A stretch of 64,000 nt of DNA from Polyangium sp. 6x1 (GCF_029946515.1 NZ_JARZHH010000028.1:62001-126000); one strand, 5' to 3'. Shown: positions 9,977 to 19,368, numbered from the stretch's first letter. Translations and numbers: made by a program. Notes: generated from the sequence alone by a model not told the origin.

Positions 9977-11188
9977 TTGGCGACCTTTTCCCTCTGGCGC
10001 GAGGAGCTCCGGCGCGCCTTCCGTGACCTCCAAGGCGAGGACCTTTCTCCCGCGCGGCTCGGCGCAGCCGTCGCCGTCGGCCTGTTCATCGGCTCGCTGC
10101 CGGTCTTCGGGTTCCACCTCCTCCTCGTCCTCGTCGTCTGCTTGCGGCTGCGCCTGCACGCCGTGCTCGCGTACGCCGCGGCGAACGTCTCGAACCCCTT
10201 CTTCGCGCCGTTCCTCATCACCGCGGAAATCCAGGTCGGCGCGCGCCTGCGCACCGGCGCATGGCTCCGCCTCGAACATCCGATCGAAGCTGGCTACCGC
10301 GCCCTCGCGGACTTCGCCGCCTACATGCTCGTCGGCGCTCCCCTCGTCGGACTCGCCCTCGCCGCCGCCGGCTTCGCCCTCACCGTCGCGTTTGTCCTTT
10401 CCAAACGCGCCATCCGCCCCGCCTCGGGCGCGCTCCCGCCCTACCGCCTCCCTACGAGCGCGCCTCCCTGGATCGTCGCCGCCGAGCGCGTCGCCTCGCG
10501 CTTCGCCTCGCCCGAGAGCCCTTCCGCCGCTGACAAAAGCCTCTTCCACTACGTCCGCATCAAGCTCTCGCTCGACCCTGTCGCGCGCCTCATCGCCGAC
10601 ATCGAAGGCCCGCGCGACGGCGCGCTCGGCGACGTGCTCGACATCGGCACGGGCCGCGGCCAGCTCCCGATCCTCCTGCTCGACCTCGGCCGCGCCACGC
10701 GCGCGCATGGCCTCGACTGGGACGAGACCAAGATCGAGGCCGCGCGTCGCGCCGCCGCCACGCGCCCCGACGGCGCCCGTCCTGCCGCGGCCACGTTCGC
10801 GCGCGAGGACGCGCGTCGCTTCGAGGCCACGCCTGCCGACACCGTGCTCCTCATCGACCTCCTCCACTACTTCACGCTCGAAGAGCAGGACGCGATCCTC
10901 CACTGCGCCGCCGATCACGTGAGACCCGGCGGCCGCCTGCTCGTGCGCGAGGCCGACACCGAGCGCGGTGCCCGCAGCTTCGCCACCTTGCTCGAGGAAA
11001 AGATCTTCACGGCCGTACGATTCAACCGCGGCGAGCGTGTCCGTTTCCGGCCCGCGCGGAGCATCACCGCGCTCCTCGAAGCGCGCGGCTTCCACTGCGA
11101 AGTCCTCCCGGCCTGGGGCTCCACGCCCTTCTCCAACGTGCTCGTCGTGGCGCGACGCCCCTCGCTGGAGAATGCCCCCGCAGCGTGA
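9977..11188 (+). CDS. DUF2062 membrane domain fused to a SAM-dependent methyltransferase
   Basis: The 403-residue protein has two parts. Residues 1-150 are a DUF2062-type membrane domain: the RRAFRDLQGEDLSPARLGAA amphipathic lead, hydrophobic helices around residues 28-57, and a second pair around 105-140. Residues 185-400 are a class I methyltransferase with motif I DIGTGRGQLP, an acidic strand end HGLDWDE, and LLIDLLHYF as the post-motif region. No substrate is identifiable. TTG at 9977 is the only start that keeps the membrane domain complete; its ribosome-binding site is weak, consistent with coupling to the TPR gene three bases upstream. DUF2062 is usually seen alone, so the fusion is notable. 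Confidence 0.85.
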   Translation: MATFSLWREELRRAFRDLQGEDLSPARLGAAVAVGLFIGSLPVFGFHLLLVLVVCLRLRLHAVLAYAAANVSNPFFAPFLITAEIQVGARLRTGAWLRLEHPIEAGYRALADFAAYMLVGAPLVGLALAAAGFALTVAFVLSKRAIRPASGALPPYRLPTSAPPWIVAAERVASRFASPESPSAADKSLFHYVRIKLSLDPVARLIADIEGPRDGALGDVLDIGTGRGQLPILLLDLGRATRAHGLDWDETKIEAARRAAATRPDGARPAAATFAREDARRFEATPADTVLLIDLLHYFTLEEQDAILHCAADHVRPGGRLLVREADTERGARSFATLLEEKIFTAVRFNRGERVRFRPARSITALLEARGFHCEVLPAWGSTPFSNVLVVARRPSLENAPAA

Positions 11189-11254
11189 TCCCGCAGCAAG
11201 CGGCGATACGCGTGTACCCCGCACGTTCGTCCGGGTGTGATACCGTCCCGCCCG

Positions 11255-12880
11255 ATGTTTTCCCGCCGCGCATTCCGGCTCCTTTCGCCGCTCCTGCTCG
11301 CGCTGCCCGCCTGCGCCTCCTCGACCTCCGCGCCTCCGAGCTCGCCCGCGAAGGCCGAGGCGCCTCCGCCCGACGTCCCTTTCCCCTGGGAAGCGCGCCC
11401 CTCCACGGCCGCGGGCACCGAAACGCCTGCCGCCGCGTCGCCGCCGGTCCTCATCCGCAATGCGACGCTCTGGCTCGCCACGGGCAAGACGATCTCGCGC
11501 GGCAGCATTCTCCTGCGGGACGGCAAGATCGCCGCGGTCGCCGAGGGCGACATTCCGCCGCCCGAGGGCGCGCGTGTCCTCGACGCGGCCGGCAAATTCG
11601 TCACGCCTGGCATCATCGATACGCACTCGCACCTCGGCGTCTATCCGATGCCGGGCACCGTCGCGCACCTCGACGGCAACGAGGCGAGCTCGCCCGTCAC
11701 GCCCGACGTGCAGACCGTCGACGGCTTCTGGCCTCAGGATCCGGCCATCGAGCGCGCCGTCGCCGGCGGCGTCACCACGCTCCAGATCCTCCCCGGCTCG
11801 GCGAACCTGGTCGGCGGCCGCGCCGTCACGTTAAAACTCCGCCCTGCCCTTTCTCCCCGGCAGATGCATTTTCCCGGCGCGCCGGACGGCCTCAAGATGG
11901 CTTGCGGCGAGAACCCCAAGCGCACGTACGGCGTCGAGCGCCATTCGATGCCCGGCACGCGCATGGGCAACCTCGCCATGCAACGCAAGGCCTTCCTCGA
12001 CGCGAAAAAACACGAAGAAGACTGGCAGCGTCATCGCATCACCGAGGCGAACCGCCTCCGCGACGACCAGAAAAAACGCGCCGCGTACGAGGCCCAGCTC
12101 GAATCCCGAAACAAGCAACAGGCGCAATGCAAGGACGACCCTTATTTCTCCTCCTGCGCCGAATGGCAAAAAGACTGGGACAAACCCCTCGAACCCCCGA
12201 GGCCGAGCGACCCGGGCGCCGCGCCTGCGCGTGACCCTGCCAAGGAGACGCTCATCGGCGCCATGCGCGGCAGCGTCCTCGTCCACGTCCATTGCTACCG
12301 CGCCGACGACATGCTCGCGATGCTCGCGCTCGCCGACGAGGTCGGCTTCCGGGTGCGGAGCTTCCACCACGCGCTGGAAGCGTACAAGATTCGCGACGTC
12401 CTCGCGAAAAAGGGCGTCTCCGTCTCCACCTGGGCCGATTGGTGGGGTTTCAAAATGGAGGCGTACGACGGCATCCCCGAGAACATCGCGCTGCTCCAGG
12501 AATCGGGGGCCCTGCCGATCGTGCACACCGACTCGCCCGAGGGCATCCAGCGCATGAACCAGGAGGCGAGCAAGGCGCTCGCGAGCGGCCGGCGCGCCGG
12601 AATGCCCCTCACGGACGAGGAAGCCATTCGCTGGCTCACGTACAACCCCGCCTGGGCCCTCGGGATCGAACAACGCGTCGGCACGCTCGAAGTCGGCAAG
12701 GACGCGGACGTCGTCCTCTGGGATCGCCATCCCTTCTCGGTCTACGCCTCGGCCGAGGAGGTCTTCATCGACGGCGCCCCCGTGTACCAGAAAGGCAAAA
12801 AACGCCCGCCCTGGAGCGATTTCGAGCTCGGCCAGGACACCGGCCGGCCCACGACCCTTCTGCCCGGAGGTGCGCCGTGA
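11255..12880 (+). CDS. Amidohydrolase-superfamily lipoprotein, metal site intact
   Basis: The 541-residue protein starts with a lipoprotein signal (LLLALPAC lipobox). The rest is an imidazolonepropionase-like amidohydrolase. It carries a beta-sandwich start (LIRNATLWLATGKTISRG), the metal motif HSH in PGIIDTHSHLG, downstream histidines in VHVHCYRADD and FHHALEAY, and the acidic ligand region IVHTDSPEG. An unusual charged insertion of about 90 residues lies between the first His motif and the next, including a stretch with many Lys/Glu/Gln. ATG at 11255 directly before the signal is chosen over GTG at 11237. The next gene overlaps the stop codon by GTGA. Confidence 0.88.
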   Translation: MFSRRAFRLLSPLLLALPACASSTSAPPSSPAKAEAPPPDVPFPWEARPSTAAGTETPAAASPPVLIRNATLWLATGKTISRGSILLRDGKIAAVAEGDIPPPEGARVLDAAGKFVTPGIIDTHSHLGVYPMPGTVAHLDGNEASSPVTPDVQTVDGFWPQDPAIERAVAGGVTTLQILPGSANLVGGRAVTLKLRPALSPRQMHFPGAPDGLKMACGENPKRTYGVERHSMPGTRMGNLAMQRKAFLDAKKHEEDWQRHRITEANRLRDDQKKRAAYEAQLESRNKQQAQCKDDPYFSSCAEWQKDWDKPLEPPRPSDPGAAPARDPAKETLIGAMRGSVLVHVHCYRADDMLAMLALADEVGFRVRSFHHALEAYKIRDVLAKKGVSVSTWADWWGFKMEAYDGIPENIALLQESGALPIVHTDSPEGIQRMNQEASKALASGRRAGMPLTDEEAIRWLTYNPAWALGIEQRVGTLEVGKDADVVLWDRHPFSVYASAEEVFIDGAPVYQKGKKRPPWSDFELGQDTGRPTTLLPGGAP

Positions 12881-14220
12881 CGAACCCCCGTTCCCCGCGA
12901 AATACGTTTGTCTCGTCCCTGTTCGTCCTGACCACCTTTTTCACGACGACGGAGGCGTTCGCGCAGCCCGCCCGCCCCGCGCCCGCCCCGGCCCCCGCCG
13001 CGGCGAAAACCGCCGAGCCTGCCGCGGCCGCGCCGATCGCAATCGTCGGCGGGCATGTCCACACGGGCACGGGCGAGGTCCTCGATGACGCCACGATCCT
13101 CGTGGAAAAAGGCCTCATTCAAAAGATCGGCAAGGGCCTCGCCGTCCCGACCGGCGTCGCCACGATCGACGCCAAGGGCGCCATCGTCACGCCCGGCTTC
13201 GTCGACGCGCTCACGTCGATCGGCCTCGTCGAGGTCTCGCTCGAAGACTCCACGCGCGACGACGATCGCGGCGGCAAGGACCCCGTTCGCGCGGCCTTCC
13301 GCGCCGCCGACGGCTACAACCCCGCCTCCACCCTCATCGGCATCACGCGCGCCGAAGGCGTCACCTCCGCCGCCGTCGTCCCTTTTGGCGGCCTTTTTTC
13401 CGGACAATCCGCCTGGGCCGACCTCGACGGCGACAGCCGCGAATCGACCCTCGCCCCGGGCCCCCTCGCGCTCCACGTCCACCTCGACGGCAGCCTCAAC
13501 GGCGATCGGGGCGGCCCCGCGTCGGCCTTGCTCCTCGCGCGTGAGGTCCTCGACGACGCCCGTACCTTCCAGAAAAACCGCGCCGCCTGGGAGCGCAACC
13601 AGAGCCGCGCCTTCTCGGCGAGCCGGCTCGACCTCGAAGCCATGGGCGACGCGCTCGCCGGCCGCGTCCCGGTCGTCTTTCACGTCGACCGCGCCGCCGA
13701 CATCCTCGCGGCCGTCGCGCTCGCCAAGGAATTCGGCCTCCGCCCCGTCATCGCGGGCGGCGCCGAGGCCTGGAAGATCGCGCCGCGCCTCGCCGAATCG
13801 AAGATCCCGGTGATCGTCAATCCCCTCGAACCCGGCCCCACGAGCTTCGACACCCTCGGCATGCGCGACGACAATGCGGCTCTCCTCCACGCCGCCGGCG
13901 TCCCCGTCGTCATCACCACGGCCGACACCCACAATGCGCGCAAGCTCCGCCAGGTCGCCGGCAATGCCGTCCGCGCGGGATTGCCGCACGCGGCGGCCAT
14001 CGCGGCGATCACGAGCGCCCCGGCCGCGGCGCTCGGGCTCGGCGCCAAATACGGTACGCTCGCCCCGGGCAAGGTGGCGAACCTCGTCGTCTGGTCCGGC
14101 GATCCGCTCGAAATCGCCTCGCGCCCGCTCGCCGTCGTCATTCGTGGCAAGAAGGTCGACCTCGCGAACCGCCAATCGGCCTTGTTCACGCGGTACAGAA
14201 AACTCCCCATCGCCCGGTGA
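12877..14220 (+). CDS. Degenerate amidohydrolase paralogue, exported
   Basis: The 447-residue protein has a signal peptide (SLFVLTTFFTTTEAFAQP) and the overall amidohydrolase outline: IAIVGGHVHTGTGEVLDDAT, GAIVTPGFVDA, then a C-terminal LAPGKVANLVVWSGDPL. The metal-binding HxH is missing: DAHTH of active enzymes is replaced by DALTS. Later positions keep FHVDRAAD and ITTADTHN. It is likely catalytically impaired and may form a complex with the active paralogue encoded just upstream. GTG start overlaps the previous stop (GTGA) with CGGAGG upstream, giving strong translational coupling. Confidence 0.86.
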   Translation: MTNPRSPRNTFVSSLFVLTTFFTTTEAFAQPARPAPAPAPAAAKTAEPAAAAPIAIVGGHVHTGTGEVLDDATILVEKGLIQKIGKGLAVPTGVATIDAKGAIVTPGFVDALTSIGLVEVSLEDSTRDDDRGGKDPVRAAFRAADGYNPASTLIGITRAEGVTSAAVVPFGGLFSGQSAWADLDGDSRESTLAPGPLALHVHLDGSLNGDRGGPASALLLAREVLDDARTFQKNRAAWERNQSRAFSASRLDLEAMGDALAGRVPVVFHVDRAADILAAVALAKEFGLRPVIAGGAEAWKIAPRLAESKIPVIVNPLEPGPTSFDTLGMRDDNAALLHAAGVPVVITTADTHNARKLRQVAGNAVRAGLPHAAAIAAITSAPAAALGLGAKYGTLAPGKVANLVVWSGDPLEIASRPLAVVIRGKKVDLANRQSALFTRYRKLPIAR

Positions 14221-14585
14221 ACGCGCCCGCCTCGCCTCGGTTTCGCGTTCGCCTCTTCCTCGAACGCCTCGCCGTCGGCCATTTCTTCGGCTATCCGCTC
14301 GCCTTCGTGTGGGCCATCGCCTCGATGCCGCTCACGATCCACCTTCATTTCGCGCGCCTCTCCGAGATCGAACACGATACCGAGGCGATGGGCCAGCTCG
14401 TCGTCCGCCTCGTCGCCTGGCCTGCGGGCGTCGTGTTCGTCCTCTCGCACCTCTTCGCAATCGCGTGGGGGCTCGCGCAGGAGAAGAAGCGCGGGCAATG
14501 GGTCTTCTTCGGTGGATTCGGCGTGACCCTCGGGGCGGGCGTCCTCTTCGGCGCGGGGAGCTGGCTCTGGCTCTACCTGCGTTGA
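14217..14585 (+). CDS. Small integral membrane protein
   Basis: A 122-residue product with three hydrophobic segments near residues 22-40, 62-85 and 97-120. No recognised family. The GTG start overlaps the previous stop in a GTGA arrangement, the same as the junction before it. This makes a three-gene operon with the two amidohydrolases and suggests a membrane-associated role with them. It ends seven bases before the convergent lipoprotein gene. Confidence 0.75.
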   Translation: MNAPASPRFRVRLFLERLAVGHFFGYPLAFVWAIASMPLTIHLHFARLSEIEHDTEAMGQLVVRLVAWPAGVVFVLSHLFAIAWGLAQEKKRGQWVFFGGFGVTLGAGVLFGAGSWLWLYLR

Positions 14586-14591
14586 TCCGGT

Positions 14592-15815
14592 CTATCGAAT
14601 TTCGAGATACCTCAGATCCACGCTCTCCTGCGGACCGTCGTTGTCTCCGAGCAGCCACGCTGTCGAATCCTTCCCCACGGGCTCGACCGGCCCGAGCTTC
14701 GACACGGTCGCGTCCCCCTTCGTCGCGCCCTTGATCGAAAGGAGCCGCCGGTTCGGCAGGTATTGCACCCGCACTTCGAGCTCCTGATCCCGCGACCAAT
14801 CGAGCCCCTCGATCCGCAGATTGTCGGGCGATCCCACCTTGAGCAGCGTCAGCGTGCCTCCCATCGCGCCCGCCTTCATCCGAAAAAAGATGCTATCGTC
14901 CTCCAGCGCGACGAGGTCCTGGTCGACGACCTGTTCGCGCTGCGCGTAATGCGGCGCGTACCGGATCGTCACGTCGAAATACCCCGACGGCGCCAGCGTC
15001 TCCATGTCGACGTGCAGCAGATCCGCCTCCCGGAGGGCCGGCGCCCCGGTCGTCGGAAGGAAGCTCGAAGGATACGTCCCCACCTCCACCTGCGCTCCGA
15101 ATGCGAGCAGCGTGGACGGGCTCACGATGGCCGGCGCATCCCCGATCGCCTGCGATTGAATCCGGAGGACCCCGGCGTCCCCGGCCGGCTTCGTCACTTC
15201 GAGCCGCTTCCACACGCCCTTGTCCGCGTCGATGGTCGTGAACGAGTTTCCGTACGCGAAATACGCAAACGGCGGCGCCTCGCCGTCCACGGCCTGGATC
15301 CACGCCGAGGCGATCGAGCCCTCCACGGGTGCAAAGGGGGATAACTGATTTCCCTGATTGATCAGGAGGGTCCCCTCCATTCCGCCCGCGGGATCGAACC
15401 CACCTTGCATGGTGCCCATCCCCTGTTCGAGCGGCGCCTGCCAGCCCACGCCTCCCCACTGGCTGCGCGGATTCAAATTCGTCCGCTCCGTCTCCATCGC
15501 GAGCCCCCAGCCCGTCCCCACGTTGCGCGGCCGCGGCTCGTTCTTCTGGTAGCCCATTCGCAGCGCATTCGGCCCAATCTGCGACGTGCGCGGCGTATCC
15601 GTCCTGTTCATGTAGTACAGCCAATCGGGCATCGTGTAGACCATCTCCGGCCCGGGCTCGGTCGCCTCCCAGATCAGCGCATCCCGCGGCGGCAGGCTCC
15701 CGGGATCATCGTCGAGCGAGAGCTCGGAAGGCAGCCCGCCCACGATCTGACAGCCAAACGTCGACGCCCCGAGGGCCACGATCCACAAAGCTCGCTTTGC
15801 TTTCCCCGCGCGCAT
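14592..15815 (-). CDS. Lipoprotein with concanavalin-like/LamG-type ligand domain
   Basis: The 407-residue lipoprotein has lipobox LGASTFGC at residues 15-22. The middle region contains GAQVEVGTYPSSFLPTTG, a motif commonly found at the end of a carbohydrate-binding-module-like domain in bacterial surface and phage structural proteins. The C-terminal half has beta-strand-rich LamG-like character (FDVTIRYAPHY, FRMKAGAMGGTLTLLKVG). No catalytic residues are visible. ATG at 15813-15815 is preceded by GGAG. It is divergent from the DUF938 methyltransferase with 46 bases between starts. Likely surface-exposed or periplasmic; ligand unknown. Confidence 0.75.
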   Translation of the reverse strand: MRAGKAKRALWIVALGASTFGCQIVGGLPSELSLDDDPGSLPPRDALIWEATEPGPEMVYTMPDWLYYMNRTDTPRTSQIGPNALRMGYQKNEPRPRNVGTGWGLAMETERTNLNPRSQWGGVGWQAPLEQGMGTMQGGFDPAGGMEGTLLINQGNQLSPFAPVEGSIASAWIQAVDGEAPPFAYFAYGNSFTTIDADKGVWKRLEVTKPAGDAGVLRIQSQAIGDAPAIVSPSTLLAFGAQVEVGTYPSSFLPTTGAPALREADLLHVDMETLAPSGYFDVTIRYAPHYAQREQVVDQDLVALEDDSIFFRMKAGAMGGTLTLLKVGSPDNLRIEGLDWSRDQELEVRVQYLPNRRLLSIKGATKGDATVSKLGPVEPVGKDSTAWLLGDNDGPQESVDLRYLEIR

Positions 15816-15861
15816 CTTGCTAAGCTCCACGCGCCCGAGGATACACCACCCGGAGGCCCCC

Positions 15862-16458
15862 ATGAAGCGACGCGCCCCCGCAGCCGAGAGAAATCGCGAT
15901 CCCATCCTTGACGTCCTCCGGCGTGTCCTGCCGGACGGCGCCTTTGCCCTCGAAATCGCCAGCGGCTCAGGCCAGCACGCCGCCCACTTCGCGGCCCACC
16001 TCCCCGGCGTCACGTTCCAGCCGACCGACCCCGATCCCGACGCGCTCGCCAGCATCGACGCATACCGCGCCGAGCTCGATCTCCCGAATTTCCTCGCCCC
16101 GCTCCAGCTCGACGCCGCCGAGGACGCCTGGCCCGTCACTCGCGCCGACGCCATCGTCTGCATCAACATGATCCACATCGCCCCCTTCCGCGCGTGCGAG
16201 GGCCTCTTCCGCGGCGCCGCGCGCATTCTCCCCGCGGGCGGCGTACTCTTCACGTACGGCCCTTATCGATTCTCGGGCTCGTACACGGCGCCGAGCAACG
16301 AGGCATTCGACGCCTCGTTACGGGAGAGGGACCCGTCCTGGGGCGTGCGCGACCTCGACGACCTCGCGCGCCTCGCGCGGCAAACGGGCTTCGTGCACGA
16401 GGAGACCGTCCCCATGCCCGCCAACAATCATTCGCTCGTCTTCCGCAGGACGGCCTGA
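15862..16458 (+). CDS. DUF938-family SAM-dependent methyltransferase
   Basis: A 198-residue cytoplasmic protein. AAERNRDPILDVLRRVLP, the SAM-binding motif LEIASGSGQHAAHFA, FQPTDPDPDALASIDAY, INMIHIAPF and FTYGPYRFSG are characteristic of DUF938. The family is predicted to be methyltransferases; substrates are not established. CGGAGG six bases before the ATG fixes the start at 15862. The stop is four bases from the convergent amidohydrolase gene. Confidence 0.92.
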   Translation: MKRRAPAAERNRDPILDVLRRVLPDGAFALEIASGSGQHAAHFAAHLPGVTFQPTDPDPDALASIDAYRAELDLPNFLAPLQLDAAEDAWPVTRADAIVCINMIHIAPFRACEGLFRGAARILPAGGVLFTYGPYRFSGSYTAPSNEAFDASLRERDPSWGVRDLDDLARLARQTGFVHEETVPMPANNHSLVFRRTA

Positions 16459-16462
16459 CCGA

Positions 16463-18184
16463 TCATTCGCATTTCACGAGCGGCGCGAGCGGCGCGAAAT
16501 CCCACGCCGACAGGTTCATCTCGTCGTACGTCGTGAGCTCCGACGAGAGGATCTGCGTGATCTCGGCCCACGTCTGCCCGAACTTGTTCGTCGTCGTGCC
16601 GCCCGTCTCGGCCACGCAGGCGAACTTCGCCGCCCCGCAGACATCGAGCGCCTCGCAGCCCGGCGCCGCGGGCCCGAGCGCCGCGAGCACCGCGTCTCCA
16701 TAAAGCGGCACGCCATTCACCACCACGAGCGACACATCCTTCGGCCGCGCCGCGAGCACCGCATGGAAAGGCATGCTCCCGTCGCCCGCGATCACCGTCA
16801 CGTCCGCCTTTTTCCCGACCTCGAGCGATCCGAGCACATCCGACAGCCCGAGCGCCTTCGCCGCATTCACCGTCACCATGCGGACCAGCATGGCCGGTGA
16901 GAGCACGTCGCCGAATGCCTCGTTGTCGACCTTGTTGGCGAAGCGCAGCTCGTCGAGCAGATTCTGGCTGCCCCCGAGCGACCAATCCGGCGCCAGCGCC
17001 ACATTGATGCCCAGCGACAACGCCAGCGGCACGTCCGTCGTCTTCGTGAGGTCTGTCCCGCCGCCATAAAGAAACACGTTCGAGCGCGGCGACCACACGA
17101 GGCTCATGCCCTTGTCCGCCATCACCCCGAACTCGTCGGGCCCGAAGGCCGTCCCGTGCACGATCGTCGTCTCCGCGGCGTACAAACACCCGTCCGGGTT
17201 CGTCGACGTCCCGAGCGTCGTGAACTCCTTTTTCGCCGTCTCGTCCACGCCCTCGCCGCAATGAATGACGTACGCGTCCGTCTTGTCGACGATGAAATTG
17301 CTGCAAACCGTATCCCCGCTCGACGGCGGGAACAGCGTCGAGACCTGCACCTTGTCCGCGGTGAGGTCATTTCCCTTTTGATCGATCGTCCTCGCGAGCG
17401 ACCCATAACACGTCTTGTCGATCGGGTTCGCCGCGCCGGCGATGCTCGTCGTCCCGGCGACGAGGCCCTTCATTTCGCCGTACTTGTTCATCTCGCAGCC
17501 GAAGCCCGGGTCGAGGTTCGGCGTCCCCTCGCCGTTCAGGTATTGCTTCGCGTCGACCATCGCGCCGTAACGCGGCTCGGCCGTCCACTGGTTGTGGTTG
17601 CCGTACGCCTTCGTCGGGCTCCAATCCGACTCGTCGAAGATGTCGAACAGGATGTGGTTGTGCGTGTCGATCATCCCCGGCAGGATGACCCCGTGCGTCT
17701 TGACGACCGTCGCGTCCGCGGCGCCCGGCGCTTCCTCGCACGACGGGCCCACGCACGTCAGCGTGTCGCTCTCGATGAGCACCTCGCCCGCGAATGCTTT
17801 GTCCGGGGTGACCACACACCCGATGAGCCGCAGCTTTCCGGGCATCCCCACCTTCACCACCTCGGGCGACCCCATGTCGGCCACGCAATCGGTGTCGACC
17901 GGGATGGCATCGGCGCCGCCGCCCCCGCCGCCGCCGCCCATGCCGCCCGTTCCGCCCGCGCCGCCCATTCCCCCGACGCCGCCCATTCCTCCCGCGCCGC
18001 CCGCGCCCCCGACGCCTCCGACGCCGCCCGCGCCGCCCGACCCGGCGTCGCCGCCCGCGCCGCCAAACCCCTCGTCGACGTCGACCGGAAGGGGATTGCT
18101 CGGCGTGAGGATCTGCTCCTCCGAGCAACCCGCGACCGAGACCAACCCAAGAGCCCAAAGGACGAAGGTTCGGGAGGAGGCCAC
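16463..18184 (-). CDS. Amidohydrolase-superfamily lipoprotein with Gly-rich linker
   Basis: About 573 residues. A lipoprotein signal (WALGLVSVAGC) is followed by a Gly/Ala/Val/Met linker of repeated GG(A/V/M) units encoded at about 17920-18070. After that comes an amidohydrolase domain with HxH in PGMIDTHNHILFD, a central VIHCGEGVD, IVHGTAFG and the acidic ligand region LAPDWSLGGSQNLL. The metal site therefore looks complete, unlike the degenerate protein at 12877-14220. The linker probably holds the enzyme away from the outer membrane. The start is uncertain: GTG at 18182-18184 fits the signal peptide, but GGAAGG lies well upstream beside a CTG. Confidence 0.85.
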   Translation of the reverse strand: MASSRTFVLWALGLVSVAGCSEEQILTPSNPLPVDVDEGFGGAGGDAGSGGAGGVGGVGGAGGAGGMGGVGGMGGAGGTGGMGGGGGGGGADAIPVDTDCVADMGSPEVVKVGMPGKLRLIGCVVTPDKAFAGEVLIESDTLTCVGPSCEEAPGAADATVVKTHGVILPGMIDTHNHILFDIFDESDWSPTKAYGNHNQWTAEPRYGAMVDAKQYLNGEGTPNLDPGFGCEMNKYGEMKGLVAGTTSIAGAANPIDKTCYGSLARTIDQKGNDLTADKVQVSTLFPPSSGDTVCSNFIVDKTDAYVIHCGEGVDETAKKEFTTLGTSTNPDGCLYAAETTIVHGTAFGPDEFGVMADKGMSLVWSPRSNVFLYGGGTDLTKTTDVPLALSLGINVALAPDWSLGGSQNLLDELRFANKVDNEAFGDVLSPAMLVRMVTVNAAKALGLSDVLGSLEVGKKADVTVIAGDGSMPFHAVLAARPKDVSLVVVNGVPLYGDAVLAALGPAAPGCEALDVCGAAKFACVAETGGTTTNKFGQTWAEITQILSSELTTYDEMNLSAWDFAPLAPLVKCE

Positions 18185-18255
18185 GAGTCGAATGTACAGG
18201 TTTTCCTTCCGAACCGCACTCCGTTTTTCGTGACATCTTGGTGGCACGCGGCGCG

Positions 18256-19314
18256 TCAATTCGAGGCGCGCACCACCAAAAGCGGACCTCGCAGCCGGCT
18301 TCCATCGAACCGATCGTCGAGGAACGCAGCCTTGCCCTCCTTTTCCACCAGGATGGCGCGGACGCCCTGGTCGGTCGCGACGAGCGCCCGGTCCCCGACC
18401 GTGGCCAGGTCTCGCGAGAAAAATGTACCCGCGCGACGAACCTCTCCCTCGAGCGCGACCGCGGTCACGCCGAGGACCTCGTTTTCCTCCCCGAGCTGCA
18501 CGATCCACGACGTATTCGTCGACAGCACGATCGCCGCCCCGGAGAGCACCGCCGCCGCCTCGATCCTATCGATCCCCGGACCGACCCCGAGCATCACGGC
18601 CTCCTCCGCGCCCTCGGCGCCCACCTTCCGCAGGGCGACATCACCCCCGACCACGTCCCAGAGCAGCCCGGAATCGGCCGACAGCGGAACGAATCGCGCC
18701 GTCGGCGGCCTCTCGCCGGGCGACCCCAGGTCGAGGCCCGTCGCCACGACCAACCCGTTTTCCGTCAGCGTCCCCGACATCCGGATCAATCGGTCATCGT
18801 CCACGCCATACGAAAGCACCTCCACCCGGTCTCCCTCCCTCCACACCGAAGCGGGCCGCGGCGCGTGGACCCCTTTTGCGATCGTCCCCTCCCGCAGCAC
18901 CTTCCACCGCGACCCGTACGTCGCGTGCTCGAACACCCAGAGCCCCTCGTTCGTCGCGAAAAGCGCGCCGCCTCCATCCACCCACGCCGCGTGCGCGCAC
19001 GCCCCCACCGCGCCCTCGTCGAACGGACACACCCGGATCTCGCCGCCCGACGCATCCTCATTTTCTTCGAGCACCCACAATCGCGAGCCGTCCGGATCGA
19101 CGGCCATGTCGCGCGGCGTCCCTCCGCCCCCTTCGGCCGAGCTCCGCACGGCCCCGGTCTCCGCGTCGAAGACCACGACCTCCCCCGCGAGGCCAAACCC
19201 CACACCATACCACACTTCATCCGTGGAAGAAATACGTTTCACCTCCAACGGATTCTCCTCCCGACACGCCGACACACCCAAAACCCCGAGCACCAGCATG
19301 GACCATCGCGTCAT
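18256..19314 (-). CDS. Lipoprotein, probable beta-propeller
   Basis: A 352-residue protein with lipobox LGVSAC at residues 12-17. The body has repeated strand pairs such as GEVVVFDAETGAV, DMAVDPDGSRLWVLEE and VLGVTAVALEGEVRRA, with the D-P-D-G-S-R-L pattern typical of beta-propellers. No enzyme motif. It lies 54 bases after the GYF-domain gene on the same strand and may be co-transcribed with it. Function is unknown. Confidence 0.75.
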   Translation of the reverse strand: MTRWSMLVLGVLGVSACREENPLEVKRISSTDEVWYGVGFGLAGEVVVFDAETGAVRSSAEGGGGTPRDMAVDPDGSRLWVLEENEDASGGEIRVCPFDEGAVGACAHAAWVDGGGALFATNEGLWVFEHATYGSRWKVLREGTIAKGVHAPRPASVWREGDRVEVLSYGVDDDRLIRMSGTLTENGLVVATGLDLGSPGERPPTARFVPLSADSGLLWDVVGGDVALRKVGAEGAEEAVMLGVGPGIDRIEAAAVLSGAAIVLSTNTSWIVQLGEENEVLGVTAVALEGEVRRAGTFFSRDLATVGDRALVATDQGVRAILVEKEGKAAFLDDRFDGSRLRGPLLVVRASN

Positions 19315-19368
19315 GCCCCCTTCATCGACGCGAGCCCCTCGGCGGTTGCGCGGAATTTTCTTGGAAAG

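Noticed and set aside
14592-15815. Phage tail protein
   Set aside because: The GAQVEVGTYPSSFLPTTG motif also occurs in phage proteins, but this product has a lipobox and no phage neighbours.
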